A stretch of DNA of 64,000 nt, taken from assembly GCF_020509005.1 (NCBI RefSeq), contig NC_063023.1:744001-808000 (forward strand), in the 5' to 3' direction. The position numbers and the translations under genes were made by a program. The notes under the pieces are model-generated. The model ran no database searches. It was not told the origin of the DNA and worked only from the letters and a program-made list of their open reading frames with translations. How positions within the stretch are numbered: position 1 is the stretch's first letter; each line of letters begins with the position of its first letter. Origin of the DNA: Fulvia fulva. Lineage: Eukaryota > Ascomycota > Dothideomycetes > Mycosphaerellales > Mycosphaerellaceae. Below are positions 10,445 to 22,327 of the stretch, one piece after another.

Positions 10445-11479
10445 ATGTGGCTTCAAAGCATGGCCCGGCGCGGATTCCGAAGCATTTCTCGGACCAGTAT
10501 GGGTTCCGCAAAAATCAATGATGAGCTGAAGCAGACGATACAGAAGCGAATGCAGACCGGCACACCGCGCTTTCTGTTCCGCGTGTGGCATGCAGAGTCC
10601 GGTGGTACTGTCGGACTGAATACCATCAATCGAATAACACCGCTTAGATTTCGCCTGAACCCAACACATAGCAGGAACTTCTTTGACAACAGCATCGAAG
10701 ACCTTGCTCAGACTGCCGAAGACCACATACAGAGCGGTAAGATACCCGAGGGCACAATGTACTCGTCCTGGACCCAGTCCCTCCCGCAGGCTCTCGTCTG
10801 GGCCTGCATCCGTTTGAAGACCAGATCCAAGCATCTCCACCTCTGCATACTCGATACTCGAGAACTCTCAAGCGCTCAGGTGGTTCTCCATACGTATGCT
10901 ATGCGTGAGCTGCTTTCGGAGAAAATCAGCGAGTGGGTGGACTACGAGCTGTTGGCTTACGGTCCGCTCGAAGGTCCAGTTTATAAGGCAGTGCCACTGA
11001 ACGACATCCCCAAGGTCGACTTGGAAAGGTTCTATGCGGGTTTCTGCCAGAACATGTTAAATCCGAAGGTGGGCGAAGGATTCTTCAAGAAAGGTGACGC
11101 AGCATCGCTGCTGTCGGCGGCCAGCGACATTGGCAGACTGTTTGGTGAGTACTCACTGCCTATGCAAGTCCATCTATTGTCTTGCATGTCTCACACCGAT
11201 ATCAATCATGCAACCATTGTCGATGCGCTATCTGGCCCAACAGTTCCAGAGGAGTGGTTGGATGACCCCGATCCAACAGACCTTGATGTTGCGGGTCACA
11301 CAGAAGCACAACGAGCAGCCATCATCCTGCGTGATCTTGCGATACGCGCCCATCGCCGTGGTCTGGGAGTGTCGACTTCGGGCGGAAGGCAAGATTTGCA
11401 AAAGTCGCAAGAGCTCAAGAGAACACATATGCTGGCGGGTGGGGTGACGCCACATCCCATGATACCAAAGCATGTGTAA
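10445..11479 (+). CDS. DUF7587-like hypothetical protein
   Basis: One frame encodes 344 residues. It has the layout of a fungal domain of unknown function (DUF7587-like): FLFRVWHAESGG near residue 42, then GTMYSSWTQSLPQALVWA near residue 102, then a hydrophobic strand HLHLCILDTRE followed by a Tyr/Leu-rich stretch. The shape (FR-x-H...WT-S-...-A...DTR) recalls ADP-ribosyltransferase-like folds, but I see no catalytic triad that I can name, so that is speculation. The start is uncertain: Met codons at 10445 and 10460 are both possible, and an open frame upstream hints at a longer or spliced N-terminus. No signal peptide or membrane segment is visible. It is convergent with the TRAPP gene at 11594. 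Confidence 0.6.
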   Translation: MWLQSMARRGFRSISRTSMGSAKINDELKQTIQKRMQTGTPRFLFRVWHAESGGTVGLNTINRITPLRFRLNPTHSRNFFDNSIEDLAQTAEDHIQSGKIPEGTMYSSWTQSLPQALVWACIRLKTRSKHLHLCILDTRELSSAQVVLHTYAMRELLSEKISEWVDYELLAYGPLEGPVYKAVPLNDIPKVDLERFYAGFCQNMLNPKVGEGFFKKGDAASLLSAASDIGRLFGEYSLPMQVHLLSCMSHTDINHATIVDALSGPTVPEEWLDDPDPTDLDVAGHTEAQRAAIILRDLAIRAHRRGLGVSTSGGRQDLQKSQELKRTHMLAGGVTPHPMIPKHV

Positions 11480-11593
11480 GAGCACGAGATGACGCACGAG
11501 GCCGGGAGGGCATCGTGGAGCGAACAGGTGAAAGTACTATGCCTTCCTTTCGTTCCAGAATGAAGTCCGGGAACAGATCACTCAATGGAATCA

Positions 11594-12180
11594 TTAGAGG
11601 TTCAAGGCTCCTGGATACCAATTCTTCCCGATGTTGTCGATCTCCTTGATGAACCTTGAACTGGTGATCTGCATATTGCCTCGTGTCTTGGCAGTCTTCG
11701 GATCATGGTCGTCTGGTGTATAGAAGGGATTCCTTAGTAGTCGGATGTATGCTGTCTGCAATGCTTGAAATGCCTAAGAAACCACATTAGCCGCTATTCA
11801 CAGACACATCCCGCTAGACTTACGGGCGAAAGATCAGAATTCCTCAAGCCCAGCATACTCGTCTTCACAGCTTCAGAGTTCGGTGCAACCCTTCCTTCCA
11901 TATCAACCACAATGACAAGCTTGACACCAGTATTAAGAAGCCAGCCATAGAGTGCAATACGTTCATCCAGAGCATGAAGAAGACCAAAGTCTTGGCCGAC
12001 CGTCTTGCTTGGTATGCGTGCTTCGAAGATGTCGAGTGATGAGTTGAGCATCATCTCGTACTCCAGCTGATCGCGAGGCTCCTCCTTGTCTTGGTATGTC
12101 GCTGGGAAGAGGGCGACATGAAGAGGGTTGTTGTGTCTGCCGATGACGCCTATGGCGGCGATTGAAGGAGAGCGGTCCAT
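11594..12180 (-). CDS. TCA17: TRAPP complex subunit, TRAPPC2L/Tca17-like (sedlin family)
   Basis: Two exons, 12180-11824 and 11773-11594, encode 178 residues. The intron (GTAAGT, GCTAAT branch, TTAG acceptor, 50 nt) keeps frame. The start IAAIGVIGRHNNPLHVALFP, the central LNSSLDIFEAR and DFGLLHALDERIALYGWLLNTGVKLV segments, and the C-terminal FIKEIDNIGKNW match the longin-type sedlin fold of TRAPPC2L. In yeast Tca17 helps assemble or stabilise TRAPPII, the Rab exchange factor acting at the Golgi and in endosome-to-Golgi traffic. The length is near the family norm. A 292-bp divergent promoter is shared with the complex I gene that follows. Confidence 0.85.
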
Positions 12181-12472
12181 GGTGAAGATATTCAGTGCTT
12201 CATGTGCATTGTATGGCAGTATTCATAGCATTTGCTTGCCATTGATGTAGTGTTCCTGACTGTTGAAGTTCACGAAATGGTGATACTGCTCGGATGTCGC
12301 TGCCGAAGAGCCCTGCAACAGCTTCCGCTTGACCAGCCAATGAGGAAGTCGCTGATTCGCATCGACCTCATGATTCTGGAGGCGAGGAAGGGACGCCAGC
12401 ATTGAATACACACCTACCCGACTCTCCTCGCTCCCTACACTCCCCTCACTCCCTCCATACCTCACACCCAGG
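12181..12472. promoter_or_regulatory. Divergent promoter, TRAPP subunit / complex I subunit
   Basis: Only 292 bp separate the two start codons (12180 minus, 12473 plus), so both promoters must lie here or overlap. The right half is CT-rich on the plus strand (12415-12465), as is common just upstream of fungal housekeeping genes. No TATA box stands out. Confidence 0.5.
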
Positions 12473-13317
12473 ATGTTCGTACTACGGCGGCAGACTCAGG
12501 CGTTGGCGCTGCGCGGTACGTCCACTTGCGAGACCATCCGCGCGACAGAAGCAGAAAACTGACAGCAGCACCAACAGCCAACCCAGTGACCGCACTCCAG
12601 CCTCTACGAACAGCGAACGCCGCCTTCATCTCTTCATCGTCGAACAAGAAGGCAGACCCGCATGCCGGCCCTACTACCGCCGTCCGAGCAGTCGGTCCAT
12701 CAAATGTTAAGGGCAACCCAGGCGCGCCTTCACCGATGAAGAAGGTCACAGAGGGCATGGAAGTGCCATTGGCAAGTCAGGAAGGAAACAAGGGTGTCGT
12801 ACAATATGCGCTGTAAGGAGTTGCTACACGACGAGCTGGCAATGGCGGGATACTGATATGTTCTAGCACGACTCTGGACTCGATCGCCAACTGGGCACGA
12901 CAAGGCTCCCTCTGGCCCATGACCTTCGGTCTCGCCTGCTGCGCCGTCGAGATGATGCACCTTTCCACCCCACGATACGACCAAGATCGACTTGGTATAA
13001 TTTTCCGTGCCTCGCCACGTCAATCCGATGTCATGATCGTCGCCGGCACACTTACCAACAAGATGGCACCCGCACTGCGACAAGTCTACGATCAGATGCC
13101 AGATCCCCGTTGGGTCATTTCCATGGGCTCGTGCGCGAACGGTGGAGGATACTACCACTACAGCTACAGCGTGACAAGAGGGTGTGACCGAATTGTGCCA
13201 GTGGATATCTATGTGCCGGGCTGTCCGCCGACGAGTGAGGCGCTTATGTACGGTATCTTCCAGCTTCAGAAGAAGATGAGGCATACCAAGATTACGAGGA
13301 TGTGGTACAGAAAGTAA
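12473..13317 (+). CDS. NDUFS7: NADH:ubiquinone oxidoreductase 20 kDa subunit (PSST/NuoB), mitochondrial
   Basis: Three exons (12473-12515, 12569-12812, 12867-13317) encode 245 residues. Both introns have CTGA-type branch sites and keep frame. An alternative acceptor at 12565 would add one Ala. The first 80 or so residues are Arg/Ala/Ser-rich without acidic patches, typical of a mitochondrial presequence plus linker. The core has [22 protein letters not shown] and [13 protein letters not shown], supplying the four cysteines of the N2 4Fe-4S cluster that passes electrons to ubiquinone in complex I of the inner membrane. The protein ends just after the conserved KITRMWYRK, as in orthologues. Confidence 0.95.
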
Positions 13318-13872
13318 AGGGAGAGGGGGGAAGAAGAAAGGACGAGAGGCATGGCATACCCGGCGTTGCGGCGAACAGGCACGAACAGCGGCCTTGTGTT
13401 CATATGTACATATTCTACGAATAAGATGGAAACTGTGTACTGCAGCCGCCTCTACGGCCACATCCCATCAACCGAAGAAGACCGAAGTATGAGAAACACC
13501 ACCAGGCACATAAATGTGTGTTACCGTACAGCCACGCAGCCGCCGGCGATGTGCTCCGGCTCCAGTTTCGTGCAACATCAGAGCATGGTGACATATCTCG
13601 GCTTCAGCTTTCCGGATCGAGCGAATAGATTGGTACGCGGGCTCACATCAGATGCTCGTGCGCTCGAATGTGTGATGAGCCACACGCCGTGCTAGCGCAA
13701 GTTCTGCTTCAACGACCGAAAGCATATTATGAATTCGACAGTAAGCTTTCGACCAGTACGTGGATGACGTGCACACCATCGGAAGCACAAATAGTAAGAT
13801 GAATCCACTTCCAGACTGAGCGAAGGTCCCTTGTACAACGAAACCTATCGAGCAAGTCACCCAGTTAACAAG
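13318..13872. other. Intergenic region
   Basis: Contains the 3' region of the complex I gene and the promoter of the gene at 13873. Short frames on both strands have no motif. Nothing further is seen. Confidence 0.45.
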
Positions 13873-14690
13873 ATGCGCTTCACAAACGCCGTCCTCCTAG
13901 CAGCTGCTAACAACCTCGCGCTGGCACAAAACTCATCAACCACACCCGGCTACCATGCAGCACCGCACTACGTTGCGTCCACCATCCCCGCCAGTAACAC
14001 AGACCTCACATTCGGCCACAACTACGCCGTCCTCAACCTCGACTTGATCAACGCCCTCGTCGGCAGCGTAGCCTCCTCTCCCAACGGCCAGCGCTTCATC
14101 TCAAACACCGCCAAATGGATTGATTTCATTGACGCCCAACACCCAAAGCCTCTGTCCATCTTCACGCGGATCTACTACAGTACTGCTCGTAAGCCAGAGC
14201 TTGGGCCACAGTGTGCGAAGGTGCCTTTTGCGAAAGCTGGAGGCACGCTAGGGACGAAGGAGGATCCCAACACAGAGATATATCCAGCTTTCAAGGTTAA
14301 TGATGCGGCTGGAGATGTTGTGTTGCAGAAGACGAGGTATTATGCTGGGTTTGGGAATCAGCTCGAGGAGATTCTGAGCTCGAATAAGATCGACACCGTC
14401 GTTCTATCTGGTATCAGGACCAGTGGAGTTATCCTGAGCACAGTGTACCAGCTCTTCAACCTGAATTACAACGTGTAAGTATGAGAATCAGTTGTGGTAG
14501 GAGGAGCCGGCCGCTGACTATGTGGTGCAGATATGTCATCGCCAATAACACGATCGAAACACCGCCGGATGCAGACTCAGCTATCAATACGGCGATCTTG
14601 GAGGGCGTGATTCCGAAGCTTCCGGCTAATGTCATTACGATTGAGCAAGCAATGGCCGCGGTGAGGAAGAGTCCTGTGGAGAGTTGTTGA
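13873..14690 (+). CDS. Secreted isochorismatase-fold protein lacking the catalytic Cys
   Basis: Two exons (13873-14474, 14531-14690) encode 253 residues. The 56-nt intron (GTAAGT, GCTGAC, GCAG) keeps frame. The start MRFTNAVLLAAANNLALAQ is a likely signal peptide, which is why this ATG is preferred over the in-frame ATG 42 bases upstream. The body follows the isochorismatase-like hydrolase pattern: strand plus Asp (YAVLNLDLINALV), a Lys-containing region, and LSGIRTSGVILSTV at the position of the usual G-x-T-x-x-C-V loop. There the nucleophilic Cys position is Val (RTSGVI). Cysteine-hydrolase chemistry is therefore not expected. Similar Cys-less homologues are, from memory, common in ascomycetes, so this is probably a family trait rather than damage. 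Location is probably extracellular or in the secretory path. Confidence 0.8.
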
Positions 14691-15118
14691 TGGGTCGAGT
14701 AAGCGATCGGCTTCGTATGTAAGCGAGCGCTGGTGACAGAGTGTGTTGCCGCCGTCGGTGTCGACTCTATTCCCGGTGAACTGCTAGCGAGATGCATGGC
14801 ATTGGACTAAAGAGATCGTGACGCGCTGCGGGCTCAAATGTATCGGTATGGCCTCGCTATAGAACTTGATGGCAGCGCGTCAGGCAGAGACGTCTGCTTG
14901 ATGAATAAAACGAAGTGCTTGTTGGCCATCAGCTTCGTAGCCAGTCCTCGGAGGTCAAGCGGGCCATGAATGGTGGAAGTTGGGACATGATCAGAACGGA
15001 TTAGAAGATCGCATCATACTCATCATCAGTAAGGGGTCGTTCATCTGACGGCGCCATCATCCTTCTTCCCAACCACCACCGACTCCCTTTCAACACTACT
15101 AGTCAAACTATCTGCACC
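14691..15118. other. Intergenic region, convergent genes
   Basis: Lies between the 3' ends of the isochorismatase-fold gene (plus) and the small gene at 15119 (minus). I see no gene or repeat in it. It presumably holds both 3' UTRs. Confidence 0.45.
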
Positions 15119-15461
15119 CTATTTACTCCATCCCACCCCATGCCCTTGTCCTTCCTTCCCATGCGAACTCTTCCCACCAGTCAACTTCCGTTTAATCCAC
15201 TTCATCGGTCCTGGGGGCACGAGTTGGCCTTGGGTATTGTTATTCTGTGGCGGGCAGGGAGTGTTAGCGAGGGCTCTCCAGAACTATCGAGCGCAAATCA
15301 CTGTCAAAACGATCCAGGCTCGCAACGCTCACGAAGAGATGAGGATGACAAGAACTTACCTTCCCCATAATCCTATTCGCCTCCTCCTCATCGCCTCTCT
15401 TCAGCGCCGCCATGACAGCCGCGGACTTGTCGCGGGCGGACTGGGCTTGAGTACTTGGCAT
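15119..15461 (-). CDS. Small conserved-looking hypothetical protein
   Basis: Two exons (15461-15360 and 15244-15119) joined across a 115-nt intron (GTAAGT...CACAG) encode 75 residues: MPSTQAQSARDKSAAV..., a charged helix ALKRGDEEEANRIMGK, then a basic tail (PPGPMKWIKRKLTGGK). Upstream, in the same frame, codons giving AANNSSWNAAGPAFAPNTNT look like a real N-terminus, but that frame has no ATG before reaching a 12-bp tandem repeat. The nearest ATG (15579, MASDPTSDP...) is in another frame. Either the true start is 15461 or an indel at the repeat has broken a longer protein. No function is recognised. Confidence 0.5.
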
Positions 15462-15540
15462 GGAGGTAGCGTCGAGGGTGTTTGTGTTGGGGGCAAAGGC
15501 TGGGCCGGCGGCGTTCCAGGAGGAGTTGTTGGCGGCGCCT

Positions 15541-15573
15541 GGGGTCGGACGTGGGGTCGGACGTGGGGTCGGA
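15541..15573. repeat. 12-bp tandem repeat, about 2.75 units
   Basis: The unit GGGGTCGGACGT occurs twice in full and then as GGGGTCGGA. On the minus strand it encodes repeated Thr-Ser-Asp-Pro in one frame and Thr-Pro-Arg-Pro in the next. It lies at the point where the frame of the small protein gene seems to change. Confidence 0.8.
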
Positions 15574-15579
15574 GGCCAT

Positions 15580-16998
15580 GTTGGAGGATTCGGGTGTAAG
15601 GTGTGTGTGATTGGAGATACTTTGGCGAGGGTGATGGTTATGGATGGGTTGGAGTGTGGTTGGGATAGGATGGTGGAGGTTGAGGTGTTGTGTTATATGT
15701 TATGTCACTGAAGTCGATTCAATATGAAGTGAATCTACATGACAATCAATACTTGCGAAAAACCTCGCGATCAACACTCCAGCCCAAGGCGCAGCTCTCT
15801 GCAGGGCTGGCTTTGTGGTAGAAGCTATGCATGGCCTTAACCCATTTCGGTACGATCAAAGAAAGCCCATGACGTGAAGGGCCACGTGAAGTGCATGCAT
15901 CCTTCGATCCTCCGAAGCGTGTACATGTGACCTCTGCATTCTGCATGTTCGAAGCGTGGTGGCATTGCTTCCCGGGGATCTAGTCACATCTTTCGCGAGC
16001 GGTCGTGCTATTCTTAGGTGAGAGTATCAGGAGATCAACTTACAGTACCTCTCCGCCTTCTGGCGTACTTCGCCAGACATGCTGGAGAGCGCCTCTACGG
16101 ATTGTGGTGGCGCTGGGCTGGTGACCAAAATGACTCGGTATCTTGTGATATGTTGTGGGCTGAGACGGCGGCCTAGTGTGATGAACGAGATGAAAGTATG
16201 AGGGGCTGAAAGACCTCAGCATTGCAGCCTTCACGAATGGAAATTGTATGTATCGTCGCTCGCTCCACCGGATCTACGTTTCTTTCATCATCTTGGTAGA
16301 CCGTAGCTTTGCTGCCAGACCGGATCTTGGTGCTAGCTACTTGATCGATACTGCCCAGCGGGGAAGTTCCTGTCGAATGGCCCCACAATTGAGACTGCCG
16401 CAGCTCTGCTGGTTACTTTCATCCGGCAGGGCTGTCATTTGTGGTGGAGCGGTGTATACGAACTACACCCTTATGCTCGGAGTAAGCATCGTAGACCAGT
16501 CTGAGGTTTAGTTCATTGATTGCCAGCGAGAACGAGCGAGGGGAGGCGATCACGGACTTTTGATTTGATTTGACCGACTGTTCAGAACGATTCTCTGAAG
16601 ATCGTTGGCCTTTACCTTCCTGTCGCCTCGAGATGATGGATCTGGCAGCAACGGCGTAGACAGAGTAGAGTCCGCATGAGGTGTTCTGTTGAATTGGAAT
16701 CTGATGTCGATGACAAGTGAACGACACAAGTTGTAGAAGTGTGTTTCACTCAGTGGAGCTCTGGTCGCAAGCTGGTCCGAGGTGATGTCTCGCGGGGAAA
16801 CAGCTCCCGGCAATGGCACCAGGCAAGCAAGCGTCTTCTACCTCTTCACTACTGTACATGTATCTTCACCATTGCAACAAACATGCCCTAGAGCGTATCT
16901 ATACCATTTCTGCTATTTTGTATAGTGCTCGTCCTGTAATCATATATCTACGAGACCCCCTCCACCACCGCCGTCTCGCCAGCTCGCCAGCTCACAGA
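15580..16998. other. Intergenic region
   Basis: About 1.4 kb with no supported gene. Frames on the minus strand (15746-15946, 16173-16388, 16419-16819) and plus strand (16248-16511) are short and motif-free. The frame continuing upstream from 16999 to 16813 (KQASSTSSLLYMYLHH...) is open but does not resemble the N-terminus expected for the gene at 16999 and is probably 5' UTR. Confidence 0.45.
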
Positions 16999-18231
16999 AT
17001 GGCAACCATCCTGAACCCTCCCTCGAAGCTCCTGTCACTGCGAACTCTACTGTCGCTCCCAGCCTCAATCAGACCCGCCGTGTACGCATCATGTCACTCG
17101 CGAAGTCTATCTACCGCACCGGAGAAGAAGCACCCAAAGACAGCCATCTTCTTCCCGGGTCAAGGAGTGCAACGCGTGGGCATGACCACAGACTGGCTAG
17201 AAGCATTTCCCAGAACCGTGAAGCCCATGCTGGAGCAGATGGACGAGACCTTGAATGTCAGCCTGTCGAAGATCATAGCAGATGGGCCCAACAGTCTGCT
17301 CACAGCGACGGAGAATGCGCAGCCTGCCATTATGTGGAGCTCAATGATCATCCTGCGAGTCCTCGAGCAAGAGTTCAACTTCAAGGTGTCGGAAAGAGTC
17401 GACATTACACTAGGTCACTCGCTGGGAGAGTTCGCCGCCCTCGTAGCAGGAGGTTACCTACGAGACACCGATGCGCTGAAGTTGGTACGGAGAAGAGCAG
17501 AGATCATGGCCCGCTGCTCGAAAGAAGCCAATGAGGAAGTCGGCATGGTCGCGCTCGTCTGCGAAGCCGATCACGTCGCCTCCATGGTGCAGGCGATCCA
17601 CTCCTTCCTCGATCAGAGCTCCGAAGGCGCAAAGACAGACTCCCACTCCGACACCGACCTGCCTCCCGTGCAACAGGTTATGATCGCGAACGTCAACTCG
17701 AAGAACCAGGTGGTCCTGTCCGGCGGTATTCGTAGAATAAATGAACTCCTGACCCACCTCCGCCAATTCTCTGGTCACGATCCTCGCGCTGTACGATTAA
17801 AGAGCGACTCGCCATTCCACTCCCCCTTGATGAAACCCGCCGCGGACCTCATGAAGAAGATGCTACACCAACCCTCCCCGACCGCAGGGAGGGAAGAGGA
17901 CATTGTAATCTGGCCAGGCGTCATGCCGTGTATCAGCAACGTCTCAGCACGACCTTTCAAGAGCAAGACGCAGCTGAAAGATTTCCTGGCGCAACAATGT
18001 GTCGCGACGGTTCTGTGGCACGACAGCATTGTATACCTTCACCAGGAAGAGAAGTGCAAGCGCTGGATTGGCATTGGGCCAGGCAAGGTGGGCAGGAACC
18101 TTGTGGGCAAGGAAGTGGGCATGAAGGGGGCTGGCACGAAGGGAGGAGGGGTGTGGGGGGTTAGTGGACCGGGTGAGGTGGAGGCTGTATTGAGCGATTT
18201 GGATAGGACTGATGCGTATGAGGAGGAGTGA
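16999..18231 (+). CDS. MCT1: Mitochondrial malonyl-CoA:ACP transacylase (FabD/Mct1)
   Basis: A single exon encodes 410 residues from the ATG at 16999. An open extension back to 16813 is ignored because the Arg/Ser-rich mitochondrial targeting sequence starts naturally at MATILNPPSK. The acyltransferase fold is clear: IFFPGQGVQ at residues 50-58, the nucleophile elbow GHSLGEFAALVAGG with Ser141, a basic RRRAEIMARCS helix that binds the malonyl carboxylate, and SPFHSPLM supplying the catalytic His. The enzyme loads malonyl groups onto mitochondrial acyl carrier protein for type II fatty acid synthesis, which feeds lipoate production. A Gly/Lys-rich segment near the C-terminus (residues about 370-390) is looser than the core. 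Confidence 0.92.
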   Translation: MATILNPPSKLLSLRTLLSLPASIRPAVYASCHSRSLSTAPEKKHPKTAIFFPGQGVQRVGMTTDWLEAFPRTVKPMLEQMDETLNVSLSKIIADGPNSLLTATENAQPAIMWSSMIILRVLEQEFNFKVSERVDITLGHSLGEFAALVAGGYLRDTDALKLVRRRAEIMARCSKEANEEVGMVALVCEADHVASMVQAIHSFLDQSSEGAKTDSHSDTDLPPVQQVMIANVNSKNQVVLSGGIRRINELLTHLRQFSGHDPRAVRLKSDSPFHSPLMKPAADLMKKMLHQPSPTAGREEDIVIWPGVMPCISNVSARPFKSKTQLKDFLAQQCVATVLWHDSIVYLHQEEKCKRWIGIGPGKVGRNLVGKEVGMKGAGTKGGGVWGVSGPGEVEAVLSDLDRTDAYEEE

Positions 18232-19086
18232 GCAGTGGTCTGTAGGCAAGGAATCCGCTGGAAGGGGATGGGTCGTACGATCGAGAATGTGCAGACCAGC
18301 CGGGAGGTATTGGCGGGTTGGGTGTAGCTCTATGGAGACTGGCGGCGCGCTGCGGTGAGCAGATGATCAGATAAGATGATAGCATCGAGCGCTACCCTCG
18401 CCGCCGCATACTTTTCCCGTATGCGCCCGAAATGAAGGACAGCGCAGTCCATCTCTGTCCATCTCCACTCCTTGTTGAGGCTCGCGGTTGTCTCGCGTGC
18501 TCCAAACAGCTCTCCCCACGCCCCATTCACAGATCGCCGACCTCGCAGTCCCAAAGGACTCAAGCTTCGCGGTACCGCAGCTGCAGATCGAGACCCCTGT
18601 ACGAATCCATGGAACATGACTGGCAGGCGCGTTCCTTATCGTGCTTGCCTATCTTTCGGCACCACTGAATGTTTTGGTAGACAACTTTTTGATGTCACGC
18701 TCGCCATTATCTTATGGATGCGCTCTGCACTTTCTGTTGCGATCGAGTAAAAAGCTTTCGCGCCTGTCGCCGTTTCAGGTACGGTTACTGGCTCGGTAGA
18801 TGCCTTTTGCCTCGCGTGCATTGAACAAGGTCTCCTAGACCAAGAGGCGTGACAATGGTTGTGGAGGTGACGTTGAGGTCTGAAGCGCACCGTGTTCTTT
18901 TGGCTTGTGAAGGGTCTAGGTCTAAGGCGCGAGTATATTCTGCTTTCTTGGTCACTTCTCCCACTTTCTTCCTCATCTTCGCATTTGACACCCGCTCTCC
19001 CTCCACAAATCCCAAACTTGAAAGAGTACGACAGAGGCTCCATCCAGAGGAAGAACAAAATACCACAAACACACCACACAGCAACC
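18232..19086. other. Intergenic region, promoter of NADP-GDH
   Basis: No gene is supported. Frames on both strands at 18330-18668 and 18636-19088 overlap and lack motifs. The last 150 bases have CT-rich stretches followed by a CA-rich leader (CACACCACACAGCAACC) directly before the ATG, typical of strongly expressed fungal genes. Confidence 0.5.
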
Positions 19087-20656
<1,570 letters not shown>

Positions 20657-21209
20657 ACGTCAATCAAGCTTGGGAAATCTGAGGTACATGTATGGTTGGA
20701 TGAGTATAGATGCATGATGGATAACGGCTTGAGGAGCGTGGAGTTTGTGGGTTGAGCAGAGATAAGACTGCACTCTCGATATCAGGAGATCTGAATGCAA
20801 TGATGAGGTGAAACAGCCTTCGCCGCTTCCTCTTCAGCTTGATCGTGGTTATCGATCTGTCGTGGCCGCCATAGAGTCTCGGAAGATCTCGGCAACGGCG
20901 ACTGGGCGTTCTTGCATTTTGGACACTTGGACATTCGTCTTTACCATCACAGGATCCATCGAGATGTACCATACTGCAATGTCGAACAGCTCGACCGCGT
21001 TCTATCGATGCATGGATGTGGATGTTGACAAGGTGATCGTGCTGACACTCTTGCCGCGCTGAGAAGTGATCAGCCGAGGCCCCGCTTGCAGGACGTCTCG
21101 ACTCCTTCGACATGCCATCAACAATAACGTCTAAGTCGTCCTGTTCCATCAGATCAGACGATCGACTTGAACAGGAAGCACAAGACAAAGTGATTGATCG
21201 GAACTCACC
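20657..21209. other. Intergenic region
   Basis: 3' region of gdhA and promoter of the SDR gene. A 184-residue frame on the minus strand (20664-21218) spans almost the whole gap. It has no recognisable motif, overlaps the SDR start and ends within 10 bases of the gdhA stop, so I treat it as chance. Confidence 0.45.
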
Positions 21210-22216
21210 ATGGCTCACTCATCAGTAACCGCAGACCTGACCGTCGCCAACCTCTTCAACTTCAAGCAACATGTAAGCCCGTACTCAACACCTCTGATTA
21301 TCATCCGACCGCTGACACAACCACAGGTCGTCCTCGTCACGGGCGGCGCAACTGGTCTCGGCGAGATGGCTGCCCAAGCCTTTGTCCAGAATGGTGCCAA
21401 GGTCATCATCGCCAGCCGGAAGAAGTCAGAACTGGAGAAGACAGCCAGTCGCTTGAACAGCCTTGGTCCAGGGAAATGCGAGTACGTCGTAGCAGACCTC
21501 AAGGATCGAGCTGGGTGTGATGCGCTCTGCGCAGAAGTCAAGAAGAAGACTGATCGTTTGACGGTTTTGATTAACAACTCCGGTGCTACATGGTACGTAT
21601 CCCAGCATGTATCGAACATTCCACTCCACGATGCACCAAGTAGCTGATGATAACAATTAGGGGCGCTCCATACGACGACTTCCCCGAATCCGGCTGGGAC
21701 AAACTAATGGCCCTCAACGTCAAAGCAATCTTCTACACAACCGTCGGCCTCCACTCCCTCCTCACCGCCAACGCCACAGCCCACAGCCCCTCCCGCGTCA
21801 TCAACATCGCCTCCATGGCCGGAATTCAAACCCTCGACGTCACAACTGGCGACGAGGGAGGCCTCGCCGCCCCCGGTAGTGGTACCTTCTCCTACGGCCC
21901 ATCAAAAGCCGCTTGTATCCATCTTTCCCGCATGCAGGCGAGTAAGTTGATGCCGCACCATGTTACAGTGAATTGTATCTGTCCGGGTGTCTTTCCGAGT
22001 CGCATGACGGCGTATGGGATGGAGGCGTTTGGGGAGACGTTGGTGGCGGGACAGCCGTCGGGGAGGGTGGGCAAGCCGGAGGATTTTGCGGGTCTGGTGT
22101 TGTTCTTGAGTGGACAGGGAGCTGGGCATGTTACGGGGAATGTTATTGAGATTGATGGGGGGAGCACGAGGAGTGGGTTTAGGGGCAAGGCGAAGGCTGG
22201 GAAGGAGAAGTTGTGA
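21210..22216 (+). CDS. Short-chain dehydrogenase/reductase
   Basis: Three exons (21210-21272, 21327-21592, 21661-22216) encode 294 residues. Both introns keep frame; splicing the second rebuilds the Trp after NNSGAT. Classical SDR signatures are present: nucleotide-binding TGGATGLGE (residues 26-34), NNSG in place of NNAG, catalytic Ser161 (NIASMAG), Tyr188 and Lys192 (SYGPSK), then NCICPGVFPSRM, which usually covers the cofactor. Basic residues after the second strand (ASRKKSE) suggest NADP(H). Similar fungal proteins are often called 3-oxoacyl-ACP reductase or RhlG-like. The real substrate cannot be told. The C-terminus is Lys-rich. Confidence 0.9.
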
Positions 22217-22327
22217 GGAAGAGATGGAGAGGGAGTTTTGGTGCTCTGTATGCAGTACTTGCATCCAGGGATGGTGAGCGAGGCGAGCATGTGATACGAA
22301 GGGCTGACGTTCGTGTAGTCGTAGCCA

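Noticed and set aside
16813..16998. 62-residue N-terminal extension of the malonyl transacylase
   Set aside because: It would bury the mitochondrial targeting sequence and has no conserved features; taken as 5' UTR.
20664..21218. 184-codon open frame on the minus strand between gdhA and the SDR gene
   Set aside because: No motif, low-complexity Ser/Arg/His composition, overlaps the SDR start codon and sits in the expected promoter and 3' UTR space.
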